A stretch of 64,000 bases of DNA. Source: Ceratopteris richardii. Taxonomy: Eukaryota; Streptophyta; Polypodiopsida; Polypodiales; Pteridaceae. The stretch lies in NCBI GenBank assembly GCA_020310875.1, contig CM035422.1:55762406-55826405 (forward strand), given 5' to 3'. The notes beneath the pieces are model-generated. The model had not been told where the DNA came from. It searched no databases and saw nothing but the letters and a program-made list of their open reading frames with translations. Below are positions 36,201 to 48,343 of this stretch, in pieces; the first letter of the stretch is position 1, and each line of letters begins with the position of its first letter. A program made the position numbers and the translations under genes.

Positions 36201-37078
36201 GTGTGCGTCTATGAGTGTGTATGTGTTTATGTGTGTGCGTCTATGAGTGTGTATGTGTTTATGTGTGTGTATGTGTCTATGTGTGTATGTGTATGCATGT
36301 ATGTATGCATATGTGTGTGTATGTGTGTGTATGCATTATGTATGCATATGTGTGTGTATGCATTATGTATGTGTATGTATGCATGTGCTTTATGTATGCA
36401 TGTGCATTATGTATGCATGTGCATTATGTATGCATGTGCATTATGTATGCATGTAAGTATGTATGTATGCATATGCATTATGTATGCATTTGTATGCATG
36501 TATGTGTATGTGTGTGTATGTGTGTGCATGTCTCTCTATGTGTGTGTGTATGCATATATGTGTGTGTATGTGTGTATGTATGTGTGTATGTGTGTGTGTA
36601 TGTGTGTGTATGCATCATTATGTGTGTATGTGTCTATGTGTGTATGTGAGTGTGTGTATATGTGTGTGTGTCTATGAGTGTGTATGTGTTTATGTGTGTG
36701 TATGTGTCTGTGTGTGTATGTGTCTATGTCTGTATGTGTATGCATGTATATATGCGTATGTGTATGTATGTGTGTGTATGCATTATGTATGCATTATCTA
36801 TGCATATGTGTGTGTATGCATTATGTATGTGTATGTCTGCATGTGCATTATGTATGCATATGTGTGTATGCATATATGTGTGTGTGCATGTATGTGTGTG
36901 TATGCATGTATATGTGTGTGTATGCATGTATATGTGTGTGTATGCAACATTATATGTGTATGTGTGTGTATATGTGTGTGTATGTGTGTGTGTGTCTATG
37001 TGTATGTGTGTGTGTGTGTCTATGTGTGTGTATGCATATGTATGTGTGTGTAAATGTGTGTGTGCGTGCATACCTGGC
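33275..37078. repeat. Giant TGTGTATGCATATG-type array, about 3.2 kb without the solo LTR
   Basis: A near-continuous alternating pyrimidine-purine sequence of TG, TA and GC steps with recurring ATGCAT words and occasional CTCTC interruptions. It runs 33275-35296 and 35905-37078 and is interrupted by a solo LTR. All long Cys-Val/Met-Tyr or His-Thr frames on both strands (up to 247 codons) come from the repeat and are not genes. It lies between the convergent gene and the CACTA 3' end. Confidence 0.95.
35297..35904 (+). repeat. Solo LTR of a Ty3/gypsy family (fossil)
   Basis: 608 bp, TGTTGAAGTTGAAG...TGAGCTACA, with GTGTG on both sides; the repeat context makes that duplication weak evidence. 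Strong similarity to the LTRs at 45385-46033 and 47302-47966 (shared GCTCCATTTTGTGCAAGCC, GAGCTAGAGAGCTCATTTTT). A TATA-like CTATAAAAAG sits near 35648. Solo LTRs arise by recombination between an element's two LTRs. Confidence 0.85.
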
Positions 37079-37095
37079 TTCAACGATGATACCTT

Positions 37096-37096
<1 letters not shown>

Positions 37097-37183
<87 letters not shown>
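37097..37183. repeat. (CT)n microsatellite
   Basis: About 43 uninterrupted CT units directly after the TG/TA array. The matching Ser-Leu and Arg-Glu frames are artefacts. Confidence 0.97.
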
Positions 37184-37186
<3 letters not shown>

Positions 37187-37208
37187 CTCTTGCTCTCTCG
37201 CGTCCAAA

Positions 37209-37230
37209 TCCCGGCACAAATGTGCCGGGA
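37209..37230. other. Perfect 10-bp hairpin in the CACTA subterminal region
   Basis: TCCCGGCACA, loop AA, TGTGCCGGGA. GC rich, unlike its surroundings; it opens the subterminal region of the CACTA 3' end. Confidence 0.85.
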
Positions 37231-37254
37231 GAAATCGATTTTTTTTTTAACATT

Positions 37255-37538
37255 CCAGAGCGTCGCTTATGCAACACTCTGGAACGCAGGATGTCGCCTA
37301 TGCGACGCGTAAATGTCGCAGCCAGTTTGCCAACATCGCAAATAACATTGCTATTTAGCGACACTATTTGCAATGCACACTTTCATGCGACACTACCATC
37401 ACTTATGCGACGAAGGCTCGTAAAAAAAAATCCAAAACTAGGACCGTCGCTTATGCGACGCTAGCGCGCATAAGCAACGATTCTTGTTTTTTTTTTTCAA
37501 TTCGGGGGCGTCGCTACAGCCCCCTATTTCTTGTAGTG
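37255..37538 (+). mobile_element. CACTA 3' end: subterminal repeats and terminal inverted repeat
   Basis: The motif TCGCTTATGCGACG or close variants occurs at about 37263, 37295, 37391, 37444 and, inverted, near 37463. The end ATTTCTTGTAGTG (to 37538) is the reverse complement of the CACTACAAGAAAT terminus of plant CACTA elements, followed by CTA as a likely 3-bp target duplication. I did not find the matching left terminus in the window. Confidence 0.85.
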
Positions 37539-39250
37539 CTAGTCTAGTTTTCCATACCGATTGTGGGACGTCTTGTATTGGCTACGTCTTCTTGTATCAT
37601 TTTCCCTACGTGGGTGTTCTTGCAATCAAAAGTATGATTCCGAAATCTTGTCTACTGTAGTCAGAGAGCACAATCCAGTGCTTCCTTGACATTTTGGCAA
37701 GACCATCTTCATCAAGACTGGGCACCATGGATTCCCTATGCAAGGAGATTCAATCTACCATAAAGGACTTGATCGAACATGTCAAAGAGATGAAAAGATT
37801 GCTACGACAAGATGATCGATCAGTTTCAAGCTATGCCTTGAATATCAAGATGTTGTTTCGTGGAAGTACATATCAAGAAGACTACATGGTTAATCAGTTT
37901 CAAAGTGGCCTCAATCCTGAAGTCAAATATCTCTTGCTATCCATGCCTCAAGCAATACCTTGGAGGATGTTATCAATCAAGTAGTTCAATGTGACAATCA
38001 ATTATTCAAAGAAAGCCAAGTCCAAGAGCTAGAAGTATTGAATAATCATGACACTATTCCTCAAAAATTCAAATCAAGAACATTTTAAGACCAAGATGTC
38101 ATTACGAATAATATGGAGCATACCAATTATGAAGACAACAAGAAGATAAAGGACAAGGAGGAGTTCATATTCAATCAAGGAGGTGTGCTTACTGAAGGCA
38201 CTCCAACAAAGATCTTGGAAACACTACAAGGCACCACTGAAAGCTATCTTATGGCAAACCTAAGGAAGCTCTAGAGATACCCAGTCCATCACCACCTATC
38301 AGGATTAAGGATCATGAAGAATTTGAGGTTGATCATGTCTTAGATTCAAGAATCTCTAAAGGGAGATTGGAATACCTTATTCATTGGAAAGGGTATGACG
38401 TTAGTGATTGTACTTGGGAACCTACAAATAATCTTCAGAGAGAAAAAATCGAGGCTCATGAATTCCATAGGAAGTATCCAATGAAACCCAAGTTAGAGAA
38501 CATGGATGCTCCTCATGGAAATCGTCGCTTGAGGGGGAGCTAATGTCATGGACACAAAGAAAACAATCTTAAACCTTAGATTCCATGTAAATTTCATATA
38601 TCTCATTTTTTGTTAAGATTTTGGAGAAACTAGTGCTACCATTGCATCCGAAACGTGCCAAAACCCCAAGATCGACTGTCTATTTACTGAATTCTGACAC
38701 CGAGAAGTCTTGTTTCAAGTCGATGACATCATGATGACATCATCAAGTCGTAACCGCCATATAGCACTGCCTTTGAACACCTATAAAAGGAGGGGTTGGC
38801 CACATTCATTCTCAGTCTTTCTAATGCCAGTCTTGAGAGCTCAAGGGGTCATGACCGCCAAGTAAGTACTTTCCAAGTTCCAGTTCCGGTTGTTATCTTG
38901 TTCATTGTTCTAGTCCTGATTAGTCTAGTTCTTGGACATCTAGCCTTGTCCTCTTGTAATCTCGTAGTACGAGATCTTCTCTAGTTATTTCTTGTAGCTA
39001 GTTCATATCCCTGAAGGGAATTCTTGTAATCGAGATATCTTGTTTCCTACCTACGATCTCGGGTTGTGGGATCTCATGTATCATCTCTAGTCTAGTTTTA
39101 CATACCTATCGGTCCCGAGTTGTGGGGCGTCTTGTATCAATCACATATTCTTGTATTGTTCTCCCTACGTGGGTGTTCTTGTAATCAAAAGTATAATTCC
39201 GAAATCTTGTCTACTGTAGTCAGAGAGCACAATTTAGTGCTCCCTTGACA
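37539..39250 (+). mobile_element. Miniature chromovirus-type Ty3/gypsy element (fossil)
   Basis: Parts: remaining right end of the 5' LTR 37539-37691; internal region 37692-38543; 3' LTR 38544-39250 (707 bp, TGTCATGG...CCCTTGACA). The internal region is only about 0.85 kb. It carries a gag-like start (37694-37984, with LIEHVKEMKRLLRQDD) and, before the polypurine tract GAGGGGGAGC (about 38531), a chromodomain (about 38320-38500: LEYLIHWKGYDVSDCTWEP). No protease, RT or integrase is present, so it is a deletion derivative of a chromovirus. The left part of its 5' LTR is not in the window because the CACTA end abuts it. Confidence 0.87.
38544..39250 (+). repeat. 3' LTR of the miniature chromovirus
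   Basis: TG...CA ended, 707 bp. A TATA-like CTATAAAAGG lies near 38782. Its last about 165 bp match 37539-37691, which identifies the latter as the other LTR. Confidence 0.88.
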
Positions 39251-39424
39251 GTTGGAGGAATAGATGCAATGTGTACATATACTTCAATCATATGGCTAAA
39301 AGGCTACATTAGAGTTTCTAAATTAGGGTTTGTAAAACCCTAATATCAAAATTAGTGTTTCCAAATTAGGATTTTTGAAATAGGATTTCTAAATTAGAAT
39401 ATTTATAATAGGGTTTTTGAATTA

Positions 39425-39527
<103 letters not shown>

Positions 39528-39934
39528 CATGTGTGTGTATGTATGTGTATTTATATGTGCATATGCATGTGTTGTGTGAGTGTGTATGCATGTGTATGTG
39601 TATATATGTATGTAAATATGATTATGTGAGTCTATGTGTGTGTACATATGATTATGTATGTGTATGTGTATGTGAGTATGTGTATGTGTCTATATGTGTG
39701 TTCATTATATGTGTGTAACTGCATGCATGTGTATGTGTGTGTAAAAATATGCATGTATGTGTGTGTATGTATAAATGTGCATGTATGTGTATATGTGTGT
39801 AAATGTGCATGTATGATGTATATGTGTGTGTATGTGTGTATTTGTACCCTAGTCACACTCTTTTCTCTCTCTCTCTCTCATATACATACATACATACATA
39901 AACACACATACTCATATCCACATATTTATACATA

Positions 39935-40333
39935 AAGTAATGTATACCATGCATTATCATGACGATGAGCCATAAGTGTTTGCATCTCTTATTCAACCAT
40001 CCTGTCCCAAACTCTGTCTCAAGTGCACTAAGTACGTATTTTTTATCCCTCTCATCATGCTCACTACAAAAAAAAATAAAAAAAATCGTGTAAATAAAAC
40101 ATAAGATATTTATTTCAATTTATATATAAAATTTTTACTTACTTCCACTGCAAGTGGACAAGGCACAGGTAAGAATCGCATAATGCTTGCATTCTTCTCT
40201 TGAACTCCAATCCATTCCTTATATACACTATATTCCCCTCTGGCTCTATATCGCACTCTAGCCCTAAAGTGCCTATGCATGTCCTCATAGGCACATGTGC
40301 TCTATTGTCATGATCTGGAGGTGGTATATGTGT
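39935..40333 (-). pseudogene. Copy C relic of the small CACTA gene
   Basis: The exon at 40333-40143 is open and keeps PPPDHDNRA, MRTCIGTLGLECDIE and GLEFKRRMQALC with few changes from copy B. The next exon (about 40062-39935) keeps the EHDERDKKYVLS start but has a short internal deletion relative to copy B. The first exon is missing because the copy ends at 40414. Non-functional, but useful evidence that the frame was under selection. Confidence 0.7.
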
Positions 40334-43048
40334 CTTGAAAATAGATAGATAAAAATAAATAAAAATATGTGTTATAATATCATTAAAAAAACATTTGTGA
40401 AAAACAAACATACCTTGCAAAAGAGCTTAGAAGTATATGTGGATGATTTATGTACTCATTCCCAAGAAAGAAGACACCACATCCCTGAGCTCAGATAGAT
40501 CTTCAGCAAGTGTAGAGAATCTTGAGTTTGTCTAAACCCAAAAAAGTGTGTGTTCATGGTACACCATGGTAAGATCTAAGGTCGTATTGTTTCTAAGAAT
40601 GGAATATCAACAAATGAGGACAAAGTGAGATCCATAGCGGAGTTGCAAAGGCCAAGGAATGTTAAAGAGATACAAACCTTCATGGGCCATTGTGGATATT
40701 ATCGTAGGTTTATCCACATGTATGCGATCATAGCTAGACCTCTTTATGCTCTGTTGAAAAATTTTGAGAGGAAGGATGAATGCGAAAATTCCTTCAATAC
40801 GCTAAAGAGATGCTTCTGCACAACACCAATATTGACCACTCCCGATTGGAATAAACCCATTCCATGTCCATGTAGATGCATCCAATTATGCAATAGGATG
40901 TGTGCTAGCATAATCCATGGGTGAAGAAAATCTAGATTTGTCTATACCATATACTAGCAGATGGTTAAACACGGCTGAACAAAACTATACAACAATTGAA
41001 AGAGAAGGCTTAGGCATGGTATATGACGTGAAGAAGTTTAGACACTATCTATTGGCCAACAACTTCAAGTTTTTCATTGATCATCAAACTTTATTATATT
41101 TGGTTAATAAACCTTGCAATACAGGACACCTAGTAAGATGGTTCCTCCTACTAATGGAATATGACTTTGAAGTGGTTGTTAGGAAAGGTAGAACCCACCT
41201 TAGGGCGGATCACCTTTCTCACATCACTTCAGAGGAGTCACCGCAAGGAGTGTCTGATGAACTTCCCGATGCTTATGTGTTCAATTTAGAAGTTGTTCCT
41301 AAATGGGAAAATAAGTTGGCACCTGTCCTAACCTTTAGACCTGCAAATAAGAAAGTGAAAACAAATAAGGATGAAATTGTAAAATCACAAAAATATGAAA
41401 TATTGGCAGGTATGATGTACAAACAAGCTACAGAGGGTGTACTAGCTTGTTGTGTCAAGGAGGATGAACATAGTAGTTGGTTGCAACAAGCCCATGAAGG
41501 ATTGCTAGGAAATCACTATTCTAAACAACGAACATCGCAGAATCTAAAACGTTTAGGAGTGTATTGGCCTAGCATGGATAGATAAATACATGAGTGGATT
41601 AAGAATTCTCCAATGTGGTAGGAGAGACCCCCAGTGGAGTATGCTACCCTTTATCACCTATCATTAATTCCAAAATGGAGTGCTACATTGGTAGAAGTTA
41701 TGAAATCGGGAACACTACCCAATGAGGCTAGTCTAACAAGAAAACAAAGCATGGAGCAAGAGGCTTAGGACTATGCCTTAGTAGGAGACAAATATATCAA
41801 AGAGGCAAAGATGGTTACCTAAGATTGTGCATTCACAAATCAAACTATTTGAAAATCTTAGAAACTACACATAGCAGTGTTATAGGTGGACACTTTTTGC
41901 ATGATCGAGTAATTAAGACCATTATATTCTCAGGACTTTGGTGGCCCACTCTTCATATGGATGCATATACCTATGTGAAGAAATGTGACACATGCCAACA
42001 TGCACAATATCCGATCAGAAAAGACGAGATACCTTTGAGGCCAATGATGGGAGGACATGCATTCTCGAAGTGGGATATACACTTTGTAGGTCCTATTAAC
42101 CCCCTAGCTAGAAACTCCCATGCAAATTACATTATTGTAGTCACATATTACCTTACAAAGTGGATAGAAGTAAAAGGCATGACAAAAAACAATGCTCAAA
42201 TGATGACTAAGTTTTTATTTGAGAATGTCTTCACTAGATACGGGTTACCAATAGAGTTAGTAAGTGATAGGGGTATGCACTTCTTCAACAAAGTCATTGA
42301 AAACCTTCTCTAAGAATTCTTGGTGATACATAAGAAGTCTGCCCCTATCATCCACAAGCTAACAGATGAGCTGAGAGCACAAATAAGATCCTATGTAGCA
42401 TATTGACAAAACTAATAAATAATAAACACTCTGATTGGGATAAACAACTTCATCATGCTATTTGGACTTATCGAGTTGCCTACAAAATGGTACTCAATGC
42501 CACCCCATTTCATATGGTCTTCGGACAAAATGTTGTGTTACCATTATACTTCTTGATCCCAAATTTAAACATAGCACAAGAGCATGAGTAGAGTGTACAC
42601 GAGCTATCTTCTAGGATATTTGATCTAGAATGCTTAGGTGAGACCGGGCTACAAGTGGCATAAGGCATCTATGCTGCAAAGAAAAGACAAAAGGCATACT
42701 TTGATGCACACATCAAGGATAAAGGATTGAAAGAGGGAGACCTAGTGTTGGTTTATACACTAAAACAACATGCATGTAAATTGGAAAAAGGAGGATATGG
42801 ACCCATGGTCATTAATAGAATTTCCATTAGTGGTGTGGTTCAATTGGCCACTCTAGAAGGTGACATCTTGCCAAGCTATATTAGTGGATGCCGAGTTAAG
42901 CTTTATTAAGAACCTCTTACAGAGGATATGCTAATGAGAGTCAACACTGCTAAGAAGGAAAAAGAAGAAGAGTTAAGGGTTAGAGAAGAAGCATAGGGAG
43001 AGGCTAGAAAACACATTAGGCGAAATAAGTTAAGGTGACAAGGCCTAG

Positions 43049-43624
43049 ATGTCAACCACAATGCCCCAAGATATCACATGGCCATGTGCACCAAAAAAGA
43101 CTAAACATCCTAGCATAATAGATAGATCACCATTCATCACGATTGAACTAGGGCACGACACTGCAAATAAGACGATCAAAGCTCTAATTGATTCTGGACT
43201 TGCCATTAGTGTAATTAGGTACTCATGGTATGAAGGATTTGGCATGGGAGTTAAGCCCTTAGAAGCTTGTTTAGTGGGCTTAGGAGGAGTGGAAGCCCCT
43301 TGTTTGGGCGAGGTGGAACTTCCCGTCTATCTTCAAGATCTCCCAATGATAGTCAAAATGCTAGTGTGTCAAGATGAGGATCTTATGGAACCACTTGTCT
43401 TGGGTCAAGATTGGATCTATGACCATGCCATCAACTTACACCTAAGAAGTCAACTTCTTAAAGTTTGGGTACATGAACAATTCACTACATTAGAATTAGA
43501 GAATTGCATGATCACAAATCTACGTATCACACATACTCTTAATTCTTCTAAAACTAATCTTAGAGAAGAAAATGTTGTATGTATCAAAAGCTCTATGATG
43601 CAGAAGGACTCAATCATGGAATGA
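43049..43624 (+). pseudogene. Aspartic-protease-like part downstream of integrase (fossil)
   Basis: An open stretch of 191 codons with a retropepsin-like signature: LIDSG near residue 48, and VLGQDWIYDHAI near residue 118, the position of the usual flap-distal ILGxDWL motif. In Ty3/gypsy elements protease normally precedes RT, so its place after integrase is unusual. It could be an extra acquired part of this family, or a piece brought in by rearrangement. Confidence 0.55.
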
Positions 43625-45384
43625 GAAGCTCAAAGGCGAGTATATCTCTCTTCTTTTTCAAAGACTAGTGCAGTCACAATAGTTCAACCATAGAGGCAAG
43701 CAAAATAGTACAAGACAATTGCTATATCACATAGATAAACAAAATTCAAGAAGAAAGTAGTTCCGCACATGAAGTAGATCTGGGTACGAAAGGGAGAGCA
43801 ATCAATCACACCATTGTAGCTGAACTCATTATTGAAGAAGCAACGGAGAAAGCCAAGGCAACAAGTAGTAGAAAAATGAAGATTTGTATATGAAAGAGTA
43901 CTCCAAATTTGGGTACCAAAGTGATCGATGAAGTCCGAACACAATAACGTACAAATTTGGGTGCTTAAGGAATTAGTTGCAACTCAACAAGGGTGATTAC
44001 ACATGTGGATACCCAATGAACTCTTACATGCACAAAACCCTATGCTCTCCCTCATGGAAAAAATATCAACACAGAAGCCAAGGAGAGGTAAAGGGCAGAA
44101 TCAAGTACAAAGATCAAAAGAAGATCACTCATCAAGGGTATGGGTTTGGAAACCAAAAGCACCAGTAGCCCCCATAGAACCAAAGAGCCAACCATGAGGG
44201 ATACAAAATTTTAGAAACCCTCCAAAGATGAAGATGCCAAAAGTGATCTGTACGTAGCCAAACACTATTCTAAAATTGGTCCCTATAAGGAGGAATGATC
44301 AGTCATCATTCAACCATCAAGTAATTGCATCATTTTAAGATCCAATGGATACCTCTAAACAAAGATTGCATCAACATCTGCAAGTAACATTGGAAGCCTT
44401 GACGTGTGAAAACCATGTGCCTTTGGCATAACCCCATCTTTTGCACCATTCAGATCATGCATTTCCATAGTATGCATTAATATAGGGCCACATTCCAAGA
44501 CCGTGCATAGACACAATTGAGAATCTGAGGCACCTGAGACACATTTGACATATGTAAAATATTTTATTGATACTAACCTCTTTCTTCTTGTTTTGTGACA
44601 TTGTTTAAAAAAAAAAGGGAAGATGCAGAAAACTAGAGAAGGGACATGACCCATGCATTCAAAGAATGTCATTAGTGAACCATCAACAAGGACATTCATC
44701 AACAACAAAAGACAAGCCAATGGTCAATCACCATGATGGGAACACAACATGAAGAGATGAACATTGACCGACCCTTCACAATGGTAAGAATCTAGTACTT
44801 GGGCGCCACTATAACAATAATAGATTAGGAAACATATTCGTTAGCATAACCTTGAGAAATGAGCTCAAGATCCACTCTTTTGCACCATACTTCTTACAAT
44901 CCATTCCCCAAGTAAGCATGCATAGGGCCACATGACAAGGCCATGCACAAGGCACATATTTTCTTCAACCCATGCACTAACACACTTCCCCAACATTCAT
45001 TATGGGTTACGAGTACTTGGCATGACAAATGTGAAACCAATGTTTGAAAGATCCAGAGGACATACAACATCACTACCAATGAAGCAATTCACAATCGACA
45101 GCTTCTCAAAATCAACATTGACAACCTCTTTTGAGCAACTATCAATTTTTGGAAGCTCACAAATATACCATCTTGCTGGAATCCAAGAAATCAGTACATA
45201 TAAAGGGACTAAAACTTGCAAAGGCTAGTAATGAAAAATTGAAGAATAGGACAACCCACCCCACTACAATTGGAAGACAAACTGCTATTGTTAATACATG
45301 ATGGATAATACCTCTCAAAGTACTACATGGAACAACCACTCCAACAAGGGCCCATCAAGGATGACAGACTCGAGAGGGGGGGAG
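43625..45384. other. 3' non-coding region of the gypsy half-element
   Basis: Short frames only, none recognised. A clear polypurine tract (GAGAGGGGGGGAG) ends it just before the 3' LTR. Confidence 0.6.
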
Positions 45385-46033
45385 TGTTGACACCCAAGGT
45401 CAAACACAAGGTGCAGGAACACATCAAAGAAGTGGACACACAAGAAGAGGGAGCATGTAGGGAGCTCCAGGAAGTATATGCCAATTTTTCAAAAGAAATC
45501 CCTATAAAAAACTGTGATTTTGATCACTAAAAACTATTGTAAATATCATTTCACATTTTTTCAACTCCATTTTGTTCAAGCCAAGGAGTTCTCAAGCTTG
45601 AAGAGTATCAGAAGTACCTACATATTAATTTTCTTAATTTTTAGATCCTGTTTGAGCCCTCAAATAAGCCCTGGAACCTAATTTTTAACTAGGCTGGACA
45701 CTAGGTCTAGATAGGGACAAAACTAGTCAAAAAACCATAAAAAGAACTAGAGAGCTCATTTTTGGGGTTAGCTAGTTGGAGATTGAAGATAGTTTTGATC
45801 TTTGTATACTTTCTTTGAGCTTGCTAATACAGATCCTTCCATTGTTCCTCTATTTTTTTTTACTATGTGTGTGCATGTGTGTGTACATGTGTGCATGCTT
45901 GTGTGCTTCTCACTCACACACTTGTGCCTTCACTCACTCATGTTCTTCATACCAATCCTCACATCTCTGTGGGTTGGCATTTATGAGATGGATCTCCTCA
46001 CTTTGGTACTTACCATTATGCTAGAGTGACACA
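45385..46033 (+). repeat. 3' LTR of the gypsy half-element
   Basis: 649 bp, TGTTGACACCC...GAGTGACACA. Related to the solo LTR 35297-35904 and to 47302-47966. TATA-like CATAAAAAG near 45738. Confidence 0.82.
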
Positions 46034-47301
46034 AGTACTCTCAATGATCTTAATCCTATCAGCAAGGCCATCTATCACTTGATAGATGCCCATCTTGCAC
46101 AGTTATTCTTACACTCATATTTCCCCACTAGACCCATGGAAATGAAATGCATCACTCCTATGTGCATTCTGAAGATCATGGATCATTTTATGATTACTAA
46201 TTTGTCATGAACCATGTTCCAATAATTCTCTTACTCCATACCCTGAGTTAAGGAAAAGAAAGAGTGCATAGTTCTCAAAAAAGTAAGAAAATAGAAATTC
46301 TAAGTGATTTCCTAACACCATATGGGCCTCATGCAAATTCACATTGGGGAGTAAGTTTGGTGCCCATGTGCTCTTTGATTGGTCCTTATCATCTAGAAAC
46401 ATGAGGTCACATACGTTGAGCACCATATCTTGGAGATGTATAAGATTAAATGCTCTTGTGAGACATGACAATTAAAATCTCAAAAGATCTTACACATATC
46501 TATATGCAAAAAGAAATAGCCATTTCCATGAGATATGTATATTCTTATATCTCCATTCTCCCTTTTCTTCTACAAGTGACTTGCAACAGAAAAATAAGGT
46601 CACCAAAAACCTAAGGTTAAGAACCAATAAGAATGAAGGGCTCTAGTACTTTTCTGTTGATGTGTGAAACATCACAAGAATTGAATTAGTGTGACACTAG
46701 AAAACCTGTATGGTCACCATTAACTCAATGCTTCTCCAAACTTTGAGAAAAGATTGCTTCAACTGAGAACTTTGCTTCTACAGAAATTTCTAGTCACTGA
46801 AATGACATACCTTCAATGTTTTGCTTATTTCTCTTAGCACAAATATTATTTTGCAAAGATCTTTTGGTAGATGAAAATAGAACAGACATCTTTCCAACAA
46901 GGTATTATTTTCTAAAAATGCTTCACTACACACCAAGTTATGACCTTCCCAAGTTGACCCTATATGAGCTACCAAAATAGGAAATCTTGCATGTTTTAGC
47001 CAAAAGTATGTCTCTATACTACAAATTCGATGCTTGGCATCGAATTGATGCATAAAAGTCCACTTGTTAGCATGAATTCTATGTCGGGCATCAACCTCTC
47101 GCATAAAACCTCACCTTTTTAGGCACAAACTCAGCAAGTGAATCTTAGGCATAGAAAATAAGAAGTTATAAGCTACAACTCGATGCTAGGCATCGAATTG
47201 GTCCAAACCTCCTATTTTGAAAACCTTTACAATAGTATTTGAAACAGATAGATAAAAACAATGACTTATCATCTCAGTCTTGATGACATGCATCGACTTG
47301 C
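46034..47301. other. Spacer with short palindromic motifs, no gene
   Basis: Two open stretches on the minus strand (46205-46471 and 46790-47104) have no recognised domain. Repeated GATGC-NNN-GCATC palindromes lie at 47024-47046, about 47080-47095 (imperfect), 47180-47196 and near 47280. It may be the 3' region of another member of the gypsy family, but I cannot confirm that. Confidence 0.5.
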
Positions 47302-47966
47302 TGTTGGCAGTAGCTAGAGGCACAGACAACGAGGAAGTATGTGAAGGCGGATCATAATGAAGTAGTGGGGAGCCAAGCATATTATTTTTTTCAAAAGAAA
47401 TATGTTTTATAATACTTTTCAAAACTCTCAACACTGATTTTCATCACTCTTGTATGATATGTAACATAGAACAACCACTTTTGTAATTAATAGCTCCATT
47501 TTGTGCAAGCCGAGGAGTCCTCGAGCTTGAGGAGCTTAGGTAGAATGAGCCTACCAATTTTGGCTATTTTTAGACCTCGCTTAGATCTTCAAATAGCATT
47601 TAGAACCTATTTTTTAACTATGCTAGTCACTAGATGTGAAACCGGTCAAAACTAGTCTAAAAACTATGAAGAGAGCTAGAGAGCTCATTTTTGAGGTTAG
47701 CTTGTATGAGTAGAGAAGAGCTTAGAGCTATTTTGAGTTTGTAATTGAGATCTTGAGAATAGGGTCTATTTTCCTACTTTCCATTGTGTCTTGCTTGTCT
47801 CTTCATTGTGTGTGTGTATGTGTGTGTGTGCATCTCTATGCTTCTCATCTTCACTCTCACTACATCTCACGTTCACGATCTTCATATCACTCCTATCTCT
47901 TCCGCGGATTGACATTAAGGAGGTGGAGCTTCTTAACGTGGTACTTACCATTGTGCTAGAGAAACA
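47302..47966 (+). repeat. 5' LTR of the gypsy 5' half
   Basis: The right end is firm (CTAGAGAAACA followed by the primer-binding site). The left end, TGTTGGCAG at 47302, is chosen from similarity to the LTR starting at 45385 and is less sure. Confidence 0.65.
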
Positions 47967-47973
47967 CCAAATT

Positions 47974-47990
47974 TGGCATCGTTGCCGGGG
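47974..47990 (+). other. Primer-binding site, Athila/Tat style
   Basis: TGGCATCGTTGCCGGGG, one change from the TGGCGCCGTTGCCGGGG common in plant Athila/Tat elements. Confidence 0.85.
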
Positions 47991-48343
47991 ATCTATTCTA
48001 GGACGAATTTGTGATGGTAAGAGTATAGCAAGAAGTGGTGTTGGAACGTAAAAATTCCAGTTTTTGTTGTTGTTTTTAATTAGTTTTTAGTGTTTTTCAT
48101 CTCCTCTACACTCCTTCTTCACCATCGCATCATCTTCTCCCACTCCAAAAAAATAAAAAAATTCACCATATCCAGCCATCCTCCTCATTTCCCCTCATTT
48201 GTGCATGCGAGAGAGAGAGCTTTTGTGCTTGTTGTGGTGTGTGTGTTTTTGAGTTTTCTTGCAGGTACAGTGCTCCAAAGCAACATGAAAGCTTCCAAAA
48301 GGTAAGAAATTCACTTTCTATCAAAATCTACCATTGGAGTTGG

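Larger units (their letters stand above)
40415..46033 (+). mobile_element. Ty3/gypsy 3' half: RT to 3' LTR (fossil)
   Basis: 5'-truncated. Parts in order: the end of reverse transcriptase with a YVDD-type motif (about 40420-40620); the RT/RNase H connection (40625-40924, TFMGHCGYYRRFI); RNase H (40917-41210, with TTIEREGLGMVYDVKKFRHY); integrase zinc-binding and core domains (41430-42313, with CDTCQHAQYP and LVSDRG); integrase C-terminal region (to about 42909); a protease-like part (43049-43624, separate entry); non-coding to the polypurine tract (about 45371-45384); 3' LTR 45385-46033. The coding part is spread over several frames with at least half a dozen breaks. The related PBS and LTR style point to the Athila/Tat side of Ty3/gypsy. 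Confidence 0.85.

Noticed and set aside
33275-37312. Many long open frames (up to 247 codons) on both strands, rich in Cys-Val-Met-Tyr or His-Thr
   Set aside because: They are translations of a TG/TA repeat that lacks stop codons in most frames; no composition or domain fits a protein.
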